Positions 1 through 7,007 of a stretch of 8,958 bases of DNA are shown here, in pieces. The translations under genes were made by a program, and so were the position numbers. Numbering within the stretch: the first letter of the stretch is position 1; each line of letters opens with the position of its first letter. The stretch comes from M55B165 sp051744245. GTDB lineage: Bacteria; Actinomycetota; Humimicrobiia; Humimicrobiales; Humimicrobiaceae. The DNA lies in contig JBNJCV010000069.1 in the NCBI GenBank assembly GCA_051744245.1, positions 1-8,958 of the forward strand, given 5' to 3'. The notes under the pieces were generated by a model. It was not told where the DNA came from. It did not search any database and saw only the letters and a list, made by a program, of their open reading frames with translations.

Positions 1-698
1 CTGGTTCTTGTCTCCCAGTGTGAAGTATCTACATGGTAATGATCCATGTAAGTTTTCCAATATCCAGAATTTACCCATACCCTGTAGGGTTGCCTTACTT
101 TTACTTCCTTACTATAGCATCTGTAACGCTTGGCATAAACCCTGCCTCCGTAAACAGGCCTATAATCAATTACCTCTTTAATGGCTTTGTACCTTCTGCC
201 CCTATAACGTATAGTGGTGGACCCGGCATATCTGGAGGCAAAAGAGTAAACTCCCCAGCCATAACTTGAACAGCCCACATAAATGGTTAAATTTGCTGGA
301 ATCCACTCTGTAATTGTCCTGTACCTGATTTCATAATGTGAGGTATCCACCCATTTTCTAGCCTGATAATAATGGGTATACCCGGAGTTCACCCAGACCT
401 TATACTTTTCTGTTTTCCAATACCCTCTTTCTACCTTATAGGAATCATCTACCCAAACTTTTTTGGTTTTAGTTACGTAATAGCTTTTACCAACCCATCT
501 TTTGCTTATATAAGGTTGCCAGTATCCATCCTTAACTAAAACTTTTCTGGTTTCCCAATGCGAAGTATTAATCCATATTTTTTCTCCACCCGTTATTCCC
601 GTTTTCAGCCAACTGGAGGCAAACAGTATTCTAGGGAAAAACATGGTAATCATTAAGAAAATAGCCAGCATAATTTTTATGTATTTTTTATAGTTCAT
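1..698 (-). CDS. Secreted aromatic repeat protein, last visible gene of the Tad operon (C-terminus cut by window)
   Basis: The frame is open from an ATG at 698 to the window edge, giving 232 residues with no stop. The start follows an AAAGGAAAG ribosome binding site and lies 14 nt after the tadE stop, so it belongs to the pilus operon. The N-terminus is a typical Sec signal peptide: basic MNYKKYIK, a hydrophobic core to about residue 26, and a likely signal peptidase site after LFA. The mature part is rich in Trp, Tyr, Lys and Arg. It is built from degenerate repeats of the type [KR]xWV[ND]xSxxxE/KxR: WINTSHWETR (42-51), VWVDDSYKVER (81-91), VWVNSGY (101-107), WVDTSHYEIR (116-125), VWVNSGYWKTY (207-217) and VDTSHWETR (223-231). 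A less repetitive middle section (about 132-200) holds two cysteines (143 and 194) that could form a disulfide. I do not recognise the family. Export and operon position suggest a surface or pilus-associated protein; the function is unknown. Confidence 0.85.
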   Translation of the reverse strand, partial: MNYKKYIKIMLAIFLMITMFFPRILFASSWLKTGITGGEKIWINTSHWETRKVLVKDGYWQPYISKRWVGKSYYVTKTKKVWVDDSYKVERGYWKTEKYKVWVNSGYTHYYQARKWVDTSHYEIRYRTITEWIPANLTIYVGCSSYGWGVYSFASRYAGSTTIRYRGRRYKAIKEVIDYRPVYGGRVYAKRYRCYSKEVKVRQPYRVWVNSGYWKTYMDHYHVDTSHWETRT

Positions 699-712
699 AG
701 CTTTCCTTTAAT

Positions 713-1138
713 TTATGCTTTCTCCTCTATGCTCATTACACTGCTGCCAGTGATATTTAGGTAACTTCCCTCCTCATCAGAAAAAGATAAAAACTTTGCA
801 AAGAAAACAGGGATTTTGTAAGTTACCTCAACTTTGACTAAATCACCCGGATCGGTGCCAGTTAGGTCAACAGAGGTGTGTAACCTATCACCATAACTCC
901 AGCCAGGCAGAGTAGCTGAAGCATAATTCTGTGCAGAATCAACAGCTGCCTTACTGGGATCGCTTGCCAGGGTAGCCTCCCTTGCAGCCTCATACGCTGC
1001 GGAATTTACAGCAACTTTTGCATTCAATATGAAGCCAAATTGTATAATTCCGGCAATTATTATTAGCAACACCGGCAACACAATGCTTAATTCCAGTAAA
1101 GCGCTGCCCTCTACTTTTTTGACTTTACCAGTTATCAT
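713..1138 (-). CDS. tadE: TadE-like minor pilin / pseudopilin of the Tad pilus
   Basis: A protein of 141 residues. After a short basic leader comes EGSALLELSIVLPVLL. This fits a prepilin peptidase site after Gly11 with Glu at mature position +5, followed by one hydrophobic helix (about 12-36); a predicted extracytoplasmic domain runs to the C-terminus. The sequence NSAAYEAAREA just after the helix is typical of TadE/TadG-type proteins, which act as minor subunits or assembly factors of Flp pili. I chose the ATG at 1138, which starts one base after the flp stop. A longer reading from a TTG at 1189 would overlap flp by 50 nt, has no ribosome binding site, and adds residues unrelated to a pilin leader. 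The chosen ATG also lacks a clear Shine-Dalgarno, so translation is probably coupled to flp. The secreted repeat gene follows 14 nt downstream. Confidence 0.85.
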   Translation of the reverse strand: MITGKVKKVEGSALLELSIVLPVLLIIIAGIIQFGFILNAKVAVNSAAYEAAREATLASDPSKAAVDSAQNYASATLPGWSYGDRLHTSVDLTGTDPGDLVKVEVTYKIPVFFAKFLSFSDEEGSYLNITGSSVMSIEEKA

Positions 1139-1139
1139 T

Positions 1140-1304
1140 CTACAAACTATCAATAATAGTTTGGAAAACTGATTGGAGCTTGTCTCCAAGAGCTGTTACA
1201 ACGCCTATACAAACAATAACTACCAGCGCTATGTATAAAGCAATTTCAATTAAAGTAGCTCCCTTTTGGCTAGTTATTGAGCTCATTAATTTTTTTAAAA
1301 TCAT
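1140..1304 (-). CDS. flp: Flp-type (type IVb) major pilin
   Basis: A 54-residue protein, the expected major subunit of the Tad pilus. The leader MILKKLMSSITSQKG ends in Gly15 and is followed by ATLIEIALYIAL. Glu20 is therefore at mature position +5, as expected for cleavage by a prepilin peptidase. The mature chain is about 39 residues: one hydrophobic helix (ATLIE to VVTAL) and a short amphipathic tail ending DSL, the usual minimal Flp design. Many Flp pilins have Tyr directly after the +5 Glu; here it is Ile, with Tyr at +9. A near-perfect AGGAGG site sits 6 nt before the ATG, directly after the tadC stop, the strongest ribosome binding site in the operon. That suits a subunit needed in large amounts. 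No prepilin peptidase gene is in this window. Confidence 0.93.
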   Translation of the reverse strand: MILKKLMSSITSQKGATLIEIALYIALVVIVCIGVVTALGDKLQSVFQTIIDSL

Positions 1305-1310
1305 TATTTT

Positions 1311-1316
1311 CCTCCT
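1311..1316 (-). promoter_or_regulatory. Shine-Dalgarno site of flp
   Basis: AGGAGG on the minus strand, 6 nt before the flp ATG and 1 nt after the tadC stop. It fixes the start of a gene short enough to be missed and predicts higher translation of the pilin than of its neighbours. Confidence 0.85.
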
Positions 1317-1317
1317 G

Positions 1318-2157
1318 TTAAAATAATATTTTTAATTGCGGATAAACCGGTAAAAGAAAAATCAACAGCATTGGAATGAAGATAAAAATGAAGGTAACTA
1401 AAATTAGATTGCCTTCAAGCCTTTCTGCTTTTATTTTTAGTTGGTCCCTATGATTATCCCTAATAGACCTTGACAAGCCTTTTAATACCTCCCCAATAGG
1501 ATTCCCAATTTTATCTGATTGGGAAAGTATTTTAATTGCTGCCTTAAATTCATGGCTAAAAGACAATCTTGCTATTATTTTAAATGCCTCCCCTTTTGGG
1601 TAACCCTCTAATTTCTTTATCTGATATATATTAAATAAATCAGCTATCCGCCCATTCCGTTTTTCCGAAACATAATTCAATGACTCATCTAAGGTTAATC
1701 CTGCTTTTACCAGAGATGAAATTATATCCAAGGTGTCAGGCAATTCAGAATTAATTCTTTCTTTTCTATCCTCTATCTTTCTTTTTAATATTATGACCGG
1801 GATAAAATATAGAATGGCAGAACCTATTATTGAATAAATTAATAAATTTTTGCTTACTGCTAAGCCAAAAATATTAAAACCAATGAAAAACATGCCTGCT
1901 ATAACAATTCTTGCCATTAGAATATTTTCAACACTTTTTATTTTTAAAAAACCTAAATCAATGGTCCCTTCCTCCTGGATCATAAATTCTATTTCCTTAA
2001 TGAATTTTGTTTTTTTAACCTTTTTCCCAAAAATATTGCTGTTAAATCTTTCAATCCTGTTTGCAATATTTTCTAAATTTAGATTCCTAATATAATTGAA
2101 TAAAATAATTGCAAAGATTGTACTAGCAAGTGAAATTATTGATATAATTATCTTCAT
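1318..2157 (-). CDS. tadC: TadC-like inner-membrane platform protein (T2SSF domain)
   Basis: A protein of 279 residues. One hydrophobic helix lies at the N-terminus (about 2-22) and a second hydrophobic stretch at about 82-126. A type II secretion F (GspF-like) domain follows from about 138, with the characteristic ELPDTLDIISSLVKAGLTLDESL-type helix at 138-160, and the cytoplasmic half contains GYPKGEAF and SDKIGNPIGEVL. A strongly hydrophobic segment (252-270) closes the protein. TadC is thought to pair with TadB as the membrane platform on which TadA drives Flp assembly. The ATG shares its A with the last base of the tadB stop (TAATG), a classic coupling arrangement. The flp Shine-Dalgarno begins one base after this gene's TAA. 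Length and topology are normal for the family; choosing TadC over TadB rests on position and on the second T2SSF gene being downstream. Confidence 0.9.
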   Translation of the reverse strand: MKIIISIISLASTIFAIILFNYIRNLNLENIANRIERFNSNIFGKKVKKTKFIKEIEFMIQEEGTIDLGFLKIKSVENILMARIVIAGMFFIGFNIFGLAVSKNLLIYSIIGSAILYFIPVIILKRKIEDRKERINSELPDTLDIISSLVKAGLTLDESLNYVSEKRNGRIADLFNIYQIKKLEGYPKGEAFKIIARLSFSHEFKAAIKILSQSDKIGNPIGEVLKGLSRSIRDNHRDQLKIKAERLEGNLILVTFIFIFIPMLLIFLLPVYPQLKILF

Positions 2158-3065
2158 TATTCCTTCTTCTTATTAAGACCTACCATCCTGTTTATTATTA
2201 AAAAACCAATGGCAAAACTTATAACTGAATAAATTAATACCACTAAACCAGCTGGGGAAAGTATTATAGTCAGGAAATTTTTATTCAATAATAGGATTAA
2301 AATTAAGGAAATTATTGGAATTACCATAATAATATAAGAGGTATATTTAGGGCCTTCAGTTAATACTTTTACATAATTTTTAAAGGATTTATTTTCCCTT
2401 ATATATTCAATTTGGCTGCTTATAAAATTAATTAAATTTACCCCTTTCTCATTAGCGGCAATAAATCCCAGCATTACAATTTTAATTATTTGGCTGCTAT
2501 TCCTTTTGGCCATATTTTCCATGCAATTTTTCAACAGTTGGCCCCGCCTGTATTCATCTATTAAAATTTCTAAATCCCTTCTTAAAGGGTATTCGGTTGC
2601 TTTTAGGCTTTTTTCAATGCCGCTTATTATATTTTGGTTGCTGTATAGATTTGCATTTAAGTCCAGCAGGAATTGCTCTAGCTGCTCTTCCTTTTTTAAA
2701 TTCTTCCCCCTTGCCCTAAACCTAATGCCAATAAAGAAAAATGTTCCAAAAACTGCCGAAAAAGCTAGGGACAATATTATGTTGGAGGTAAAAACTAAAC
2801 CAATTAAAAACGGTAGGGTAAATATTAAAATTAATACAATTAGAAATTCAATGGGACTCAAATCTATATTATTTTTTTTAAGCCATATCCCTATTTTTTC
2901 AATTGACCCTATAGCCTCTTTGTTGGCTGACAAAGAATAACTAGAAACTCTGGATATCCTTCTGAGTATATTTTTCTTCCGGTAGATAAAGTAAAAAGAA
3001 ACAGATAAGAAGATATATAAAAATCCTATAAAAATTATTATTGAAATTAATGCAGATAACTTAAT
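2157..3065 (-). CDS. tadB: TadB-like inner-membrane platform protein, probable ATT start
   Basis: A T2SSF-domain membrane protein, partner of TadC in the Tad platform. The first ordinary start codon in frame is a TTG at 2933, giving 258 residues. It has no ribosome binding site and would leave an unexplained 113-nt gap after tadA. The frame stays open back to 3065. The extra 44 residues are just what TadB should carry: a hydrophobic helix (about 3-28) followed by a basic patch RKKNILRR. No ATG, GTG or TTG exists in this extension. An ATT at 3065 follows directly on an in-frame TAA and lies downstream of AGGAGGGGTGAG, so I infer an AUU start and 302 residues. With this start the gene overlaps tadA by 19 nt. 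The rest shows helices near 69-115, a cytoplasmic T2SSF domain, and two C-terminal helices (about 243-292). The gene identity is firm; the start codon is an inference. Confidence 0.85.
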   Translation of the reverse strand: MKLSALISIIIFIGFLYIFLSVSFYFIYRKKNILRRISRVSSYSLSANKEAIGSIEKIGIWLKKNNIDLSPIEFLIVLILIFTLPFLIGLVFTSNIILSLAFSAVFGTFFFIGIRFRARGKNLKKEEQLEQFLLDLNANLYSNQNIISGIEKSLKATEYPLRRDLEILIDEYRRGQLLKNCMENMAKRNSSQIIKIVMLGFIAANEKGVNLINFISSQIEYIRENKSFKNYVKVLTEGPKYTSYIIMVIPIISLILILLLNKNFLTIILSPAGLVVLIYSVISFAIGFLIINRMVGLNKKKE

Positions 3066-4237
3066 TTATACTCACCCCTCCTATCCAACAGATTGTCAAC
3101 TTTTAAAATTTCCTTTATTTCTCTTTTTTTTATGTTTTGATCTTTATCCAATTCGAATGCTAAATAAATAATCATATCTATAGCCCTGGTTATTATTCTT
3201 TTTACCACTAAATTGCTTATATTCTCTTTATATTCCATAGCCAGAGTCTCCAGCCTCAATAAAGCATCCAGGGCTGAATCAGCATGTATGGTAGAGAAGC
3301 TGCCCCTGTGGCCTGTGTTTAAAGCCTGCAACATTTGGTATGCAGCAGTTGAATTCCTTATCTCCCCTATTATTATCCTATCAGCCTTCATTCTTAAGGT
3401 TTCATAAACCAATCTATCCTGCTTTATTTCATTATCTATTTCCCTTGATCTTGGCCTGGTGGTAAGCAATCTGACATATGGGTGGTCGCTTATGTTAATT
3501 TCCGGTACATCCTGGATTATATTAATAAATTCATTCTCCGGAATTTCCTTGGCTAAAGTATTCAGCAAAGTTGTTTTGCCAGAGCCCATAGCTCCTGCTA
3601 TTAAAATATTTTTTCTATCTTCCACTGACCTAAGCAATAGCTTATAGGTGTCACTGGCAAACATTTTAAGGCTTAGCAGGTCTTTTAACATGAAATTCAG
3701 GCAATTAAATACCCTGATAGAAATATATACCCTATCTGAGATAGGCGGTATTACAATTGAGCATCTGCTGCCTTCATACAGCTCCGTATTGAGAAAAGGC
3801 AGCCTCTGGTCTATAGTTTTATTTGCATTATGGCTTATCTTATCAATCAATACATAAACTTCTTCCAGGCTTTTAAATACTTTCCCCAGATATTTCTTTT
3901 TGCCATTTTCGATAATTACCATTTCAGTATCCTGAATAAAAATATCGGTTACTGTTTTACTAGATAAGTATTTTTCTAAAATGCCAAGACCGAAAATTTC
4001 AGAAAGCGAGGCCTCAATAAGCTCATCCCCTATAACATATTTTTTGCCGGGAAATTCCCTCTCCAGAATTTTTGCAATTAAAATATATAGCTTATCTTTA
4101 AATTCAGACCTGTCTATAATACTAGTATTAAAGAAATTGTTATTTTGTTTAATTTCTTTTTTTACCAGCTTCAGGATGGCCTTCTTATGGCTGCTATTTA
4201 ATTGGTTATCCTTGTTTAATCTCTCACTTAAACTCAT
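3047..4237 (-). CDS. tadA: TadA/CpaF secretion ATPase of the Tad pilus
   Basis: A 396-residue cytoplasmic ATPase of the type II/IV secretion superfamily that powers Flp pilus assembly. Visible motifs in order are: an N-terminal helical region (1-90); the N-terminal domain with VTDIFIQDTEMVIIENG (96-112), typical of CpaF proteins; RCSIVIPPIS (158-167); Walker A GAMGSGKTT (215-223); an Asp-box region with DRLVYETLRMKADRIIIGEIR-type sequence (274-294), including the catalytic Glu of the Walker B region; and the His box GHRGSFSTIHA (309-319). The C-terminal RAIDMIIYL is also usual. Nothing essential is missing. The ATG overlaps the end of the upstream parA-like gene by 14 nt and has no Shine-Dalgarno of its own, so translation is probably coupled. 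Its last codons carry the ribosome binding site for tadB. Confidence 0.96.
   Translation of the reverse strand: MSLSERLNKDNQLNSSHKKAILKLVKKEIKQNNNFFNTSIIDRSEFKDKLYILIAKILEREFPGKKYVIGDELIEASLSEIFGLGILEKYLSSKTVTDIFIQDTEMVIIENGKKKYLGKVFKSLEEVYVLIDKISHNANKTIDQRLPFLNTELYEGSRCSIVIPPISDRVYISIRVFNCLNFMLKDLLSLKMFASDTYKLLLRSVEDRKNILIAGAMGSGKTTLLNTLAKEIPENEFINIIQDVPEINISDHPYVRLLTTRPRSREIDNEIKQDRLVYETLRMKADRIIIGEIRNSTAAYQMLQALNTGHRGSFSTIHADSALDALLRLETLAMEYKENISNLVVKRIITRAIDMIIYLAFELDKDQNIKKREIKEILKVDNLLDRRGEYKLSYLH
3071..3082 (-). promoter_or_regulatory. Ribosome binding site of tadB, inside tadA
   Basis: AGGAGGGGTGAG on the minus strand lies in the last codons of tadA (encoding RRGE). Depending on register it sits about 5 to 11 nt before the ATT at 3065, where the tadB frame opens. 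It is the main evidence that tadB starts here and not at the TTG 132 nt further on, where no such site exists. Confidence 0.6.
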
Positions 4238-4976
4238 TGTTTATTAATATATTTTTTAATATAGAGGTGCTCCTTAAAAAGAATTTAGTCTTTAAAACTT
4301 TTTTCCTGTCAAATAAAAACACGCTTTTATTGAATTTTCTATCAAAAGGAATAAATCCCTCGATGGGGTAATTTAAAATTTTGGAAACATCCCATATTTT
4401 TAAAAAATCTAATAATCTCTTTTTATTTATTAAAAATTTAATTTTTTCCAGGGGTATATAAAATTTATGGGTAAGGGTACCAATAAGGCTGGAAACCCTG
4501 GAAATGCTTTCCAGGCCATACTCAGATATTACAAAAACATGATCAGTGATTTTTAAAAAGTCTATGATGATGCCATTTATAACAGTCTGGGTGTCAATTA
4601 TAATGCAATCATAATCTTTACGGATACAACTTATTAAACGCCTTGTTTGTTCTTCTTTAACATTTTCAGCAATTATTGGGTTTGGAAAACCGATTAGAAC
4701 ATCTAAATTCTTAAAAACTTCCTTTACATAATTTTTATATTTGTCAGGAAATCTTATAGCTATGTCTACAGATTTACTAAAATCAATATCAAATAGTGTC
4801 CCCAAATCTCCAGGCGAGCTATCCAGCTCTAATAGTAATGTCTTTCCTATGTTTTTTGCACAAAAGAAAGAAAAACAAATTGCAATAGAGGTCTTTCCCA
4901 CTCCACCTTTATTAGATGCTATGGCCACAACCATATTTTTTTTCTTGGTTGTGTTTGGAATTACTCTATTTTCCAT
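4224..4976 (-). CDS. ParA/MinD-type ATPase of the Tad operon (TadZ/CpaE-related, no receiver domain)
   Basis: A 250-residue P-loop ATPase of the ParA/MinD family. The deviant Walker A motif KGGVGKTS is complete (23-30), with both the signature and the P-loop lysine. LELDSSPGDLG (49-59) fits the Walker A' region, and DCIIIDTQ (123-130) is Walker B. GFIPFDRKFNKSV (207-219) resembles the C-terminal region of TadZ/CpaE proteins. Such proteins localise the Tad machine, often at a cell pole. Unlike classical CpaE, it has only about 14 residues before the ATPase fold, so there is no receiver-like domain. It is the second ParA-type gene of the operon; the other (5719-6939) carries the receiver-like part. 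The ATG is 2 nt after the cpaB stop, and the gene's end overlaps the tadA start. Assignment to Tad positioning is by family and context. Confidence 0.85.
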   Translation of the reverse strand: MENRVIPNTTKKKNMVVAIASNKGGVGKTSIAICFSFFCAKNIGKTLLLELDSSPGDLGTLFDIDFSKSVDIAIRFPDKYKNYVKEVFKNLDVLIGFPNPIIAENVKEEQTRRLISCIRKDYDCIIIDTQTVINGIIIDFLKITDHVFVISEYGLESISRVSSLIGTLTHKFYIPLEKIKFLINKKRLLDFLKIWDVSKILNYPIEGFIPFDRKFNKSVFLFDRKKVLKTKFFLRSTSILKNILINNEFK

Positions 4977-4978
4977 GG

Positions 4979-5719
4979 TTAATTCTTGTTTCTTTCTACT
5001 ATTATTTCGAATTCACCATCTTGTATGATCTTTGCCAGGTAAGGTGCATCTGATATCTGGCAGCTTAGATAAACATTAGTATTTTTTTGGCTATTGTTTA
5101 TTAAAGTATTTTGACTGGTTTCCACTCTCCTTAAATCCAATATTTCCAGTTCTCTAACTATTATCTGTTTATCCACTAACAGGATATCCCTGGACAACTT
5201 AAATGTATTATTCTCAAGGTAATCATGGTTATAGAAAGTGGCTTTCTCCCCATCTTTTATCTCACTGCCAATATCAAAATTGTCAAACCCGTCTCTTTCC
5301 CTTCTAGCAGAAACTACAGATATCCTTACTCCGGCAGTTAATTCATCTAATATAGGTTCAAAAGAGGGCAATTGGATTGCTATAAGTACTTCATTATCTT
5401 CCAGCATGCTGACAAGGTTATTATCTTTTTTCTCCTCCAATATATCCGTTGATGCATAGTCACCTTTCTTCCTGTCCATATGCAGCATTTTGCCAGTTAT
5501 TCCTGCCTTTTGGGTTAAATAACCTTCAGGCAAAGTTTTTTTATAATAAGCCTTATAGCACAGGTCCTCTTCTGTAATAGTTTCTCCCGCCTCAATATCC
5601 CTGGAAAAGACTAATATTTTTTCAGAGTCCAAAAAATTATTTAAAAAAAGATAGAAAGCAAGCCCTATAATTAAAGCTCCAAGTATGGCTAATATAAAAT
5701 ACCGTTTATAGTTCTTCAT
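4979..5719 (-). CDS. cpaB: CpaB/RcpC-like Flp pilus assembly protein (SAF domain)
   Basis: A 246-residue protein with one N-terminal membrane helix (about 6-27) and the rest predicted outside the membrane. Residues 33-95 form a SAF domain: ILVFSRDIEAGETITEEDL (35-53), then the typical LPEGYLTQKAGITGKML (63-79) and KKGDYASTDI. The region 107-145 (EVLIAIQL...LTAGVRISVVSA) is the usual follow-on part of CpaB/RcpC proteins. In Gram-negative Tad systems CpaB works with the secretin; no secretin gene follows here, so in this organism it may act at the outer face of the membrane or the cell wall. The start is well supported: GGGGGAG lies 7 nt upstream, and the ATG overlaps the preceding stop as TAATG. 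It ends 2 nt before the next gene. Confidence 0.9.
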   Translation of the reverse strand: MKNYKRYFILAILGALIIGLAFYLFLNNFLDSEKILVFSRDIEAGETITEEDLCYKAYYKKTLPEGYLTQKAGITGKMLHMDRKKGDYASTDILEEKKDNNLVSMLEDNEVLIAIQLPSFEPILDELTAGVRISVVSARRERDGFDNFDIGSEIKDGEKATFYNHDYLENNTFKLSRDILLVDKQIIVRELEILDLRRVETSQNTLINNSQKNTNVYLSCQISDAPYLAKIIQDGEFEIIVERNKN

Positions 5720-6939
5720 TAAAAATCTCCCCCGGCCGAGGTTAATAAATTAATTATTTTTTGCTTGAATTCATCCAAGCCTTCAAAACTGCTAAAATTT
5801 AGCTTTGAAAAATCTGAACGGTTTTTCAATTGATCTAGCTCTTTTATTGATATTACTTGTTTGGGGCTCAACATGTTTATAAAGTCAGCATTTTTATTAA
5901 ATAATTTTCTGTCTCTTTGTTTGTTTAACACTAAAACTTTATTCAGGTCATTATATGAAAACTGACTATCTATTTTAGCTAAACGGCTAAGGCTTCCAAC
6001 TGTCCCGTCAGAGATCATAATTAAGATATCTGCCAGGTCTATAACCCCAGCAGTAAGGTCATTGAAATTATTGGGTAAATCGAAAACAATCAGGTCATAC
6101 TTCTTTTTTGCAATATCCACCAAAGCATATATATCCCTCAGTTCTACATTTGCAGATAAGTCAATAGTGGGCGGGGCTTGTATTATATCTAAATTACTTT
6201 TAAAACTAATTACGGAATCTTTAAAAGCTTTAAGATTGTAATTGGAAATAAAATTTACAATATTTGGCACTTTAGGTAAATTTAAATAATAGCTAATATC
6301 GCCTCCACCATTAGAAAAGTTCAGATCTATCAATAAAATTTTAAGTTTTTTTAATATGTTCCCAATATAGATTGCAAGTACAGTGCTTCCTACCCCTCCC
6401 TTGGCTTTGGCCAGCACAATTATTTTCTGCCTTATGGTCTTAAAGGTAATGCTTTCTTTTCTGTTGCTTTTCTTTCCATTTTTCTCACTTTCAATTCTCT
6501 TCTTTCTTTTTAATTTTTTTTCTCCTTTAACAGAAGACTCACTTTTCCCCTTGAAGGTTATCAAATTGAAAATATCTGAGACTTTAAACTTTTTGTTTTT
6601 CAATTTATTTTTCTTGGCCTTAACCTCTTTACTTAATACTTTTTCAAATTCTTTTAAATTGATTGGATTAGTAAGCTCATTCCCAATTACATAAACTTTT
6701 ATACCATAGCGCTCAGACTGGGTTTTTATTAAATCAAGGTTTTCGATATTTTTACTAATAACAATTACATCAATTTTCTCATACTCCATAACAAAATTTA
6801 CGGCAAAACTACTGCTCAGGTTTACAAGGTTTATTTCTTCACTAAAGCCAGACAATTTATTGAAAGTTTCCAGCTTTTTGTCAGCTATGATTACGTTTAG
6901 GGAAAATTTATTATTATTGGTTTTGTGTAATTTTTGCAC
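5719..6939 (-). CDS. cpaE: CpaE/TadZ-like localisation ATPase with receiver-like domain and altered P-loop
   Basis: First gene of the Tad operon. From a GTG at 6939 it gives 406 residues. LNVIIADKK (about 14-22) opens a receiver-like domain to about residue 95. A strongly Lys-rich, probably disordered linker follows (about 103-165). Then comes a ParA/MinD domain: AKGGVGSTVLA (about 178-188), LLIDLNFSNGGGD (about 202-214) and Walker B YDLIVFDLPN (about 281-290). The P-loop reads KGGVGST where active ParA proteins have KGGVGKT, so the second lysine is replaced by Ser. Altered P-loops occur in CpaE/TadZ proteins, so this is probably a positioning factor with weak or altered ATPase activity. An ATG at 7110 is also in frame, but the extra 57 residues resemble no domain, lack a ribosome binding site and contain a consensus promoter (6979-7007). 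I therefore prefer the GTG. The gene identity is firm, the start less so. Confidence 0.85.
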   Translation of the reverse strand: MQKLHKTNNNKFSLNVIIADKKLETFNKLSGFSEEINLVNLSSSFAVNFVMEYEKIDVIVISKNIENLDLIKTQSERYGIKVYVIGNELTNPINLKEFEKVLSKEVKAKKNKLKNKKFKVSDIFNLITFKGKSESSVKGEKKLKRKKRIESEKNGKKSNRKESITFKTIRQKIIVLAKAKGGVGSTVLAIYIGNILKKLKILLIDLNFSNGGGDISYYLNLPKVPNIVNFISNYNLKAFKDSVISFKSNLDIIQAPPTIDLSANVELRDIYALVDIAKKKYDLIVFDLPNNFNDLTAGVIDLADILIMISDGTVGSLSRLAKIDSQFSYNDLNKVLVLNKQRDRKLFNKNADFINMLSPKQVISIKELDQLKNRSDFSKLNFSSFEGLDEFKQKIINLLTSAGGDF

Positions 6940-6978
6940 AATTATCCATTTGCGTATATTATTGTCATATGCTCTAAT

Positions 6979-7007
6979 ATAATAAGATATTATTTTATTA
7001 ATGTCAA
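6979..7007 (-). promoter_or_regulatory. Consensus sigma70-type promoter of the Tad operon
   Basis: On the minus strand TTGACA (7002-7007) and TATTAT (6979-6984) are separated by exactly 17 bp. The -35 is perfect and the -10 matches five of six. Transcription would begin near 6972, about 33 nt before the GTG at 6939. An eight-codon mini-ORF (ATG at 6968, stop at 6942) lies in this leader and ends just before that GTG. The sequence around the -35, TTGACATTARTA, is shared with the higBA promoter. No other convincing promoter is seen inside the operon. Confidence 0.7.

Noticed and set aside
33..269. Plus-strand ORFs opposite the pilus genes (for example 33-269, 2506-2940, 3981-4247).
   Set aside because: They are shadows of well-supported minus-strand genes, with no ribosome binding sites and no domain-like sequence.
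1..698. The repeated WVDTSHWETR-like motifs as a nucleotide tandem repeat or CRISPR.
   Set aside because: The repeats are irregularly spaced and degenerate at the DNA level, in an open reading frame with a signal peptide. They are protein repeats, not an array.
1139..1189. A TTG start for tadE overlapping flp.
   Set aside because: No ribosome binding site is present, it overlaps the pilin gene by 50 nt, and it would bury the prepilin leader. The ATG at 1138 sits right after the flp stop.
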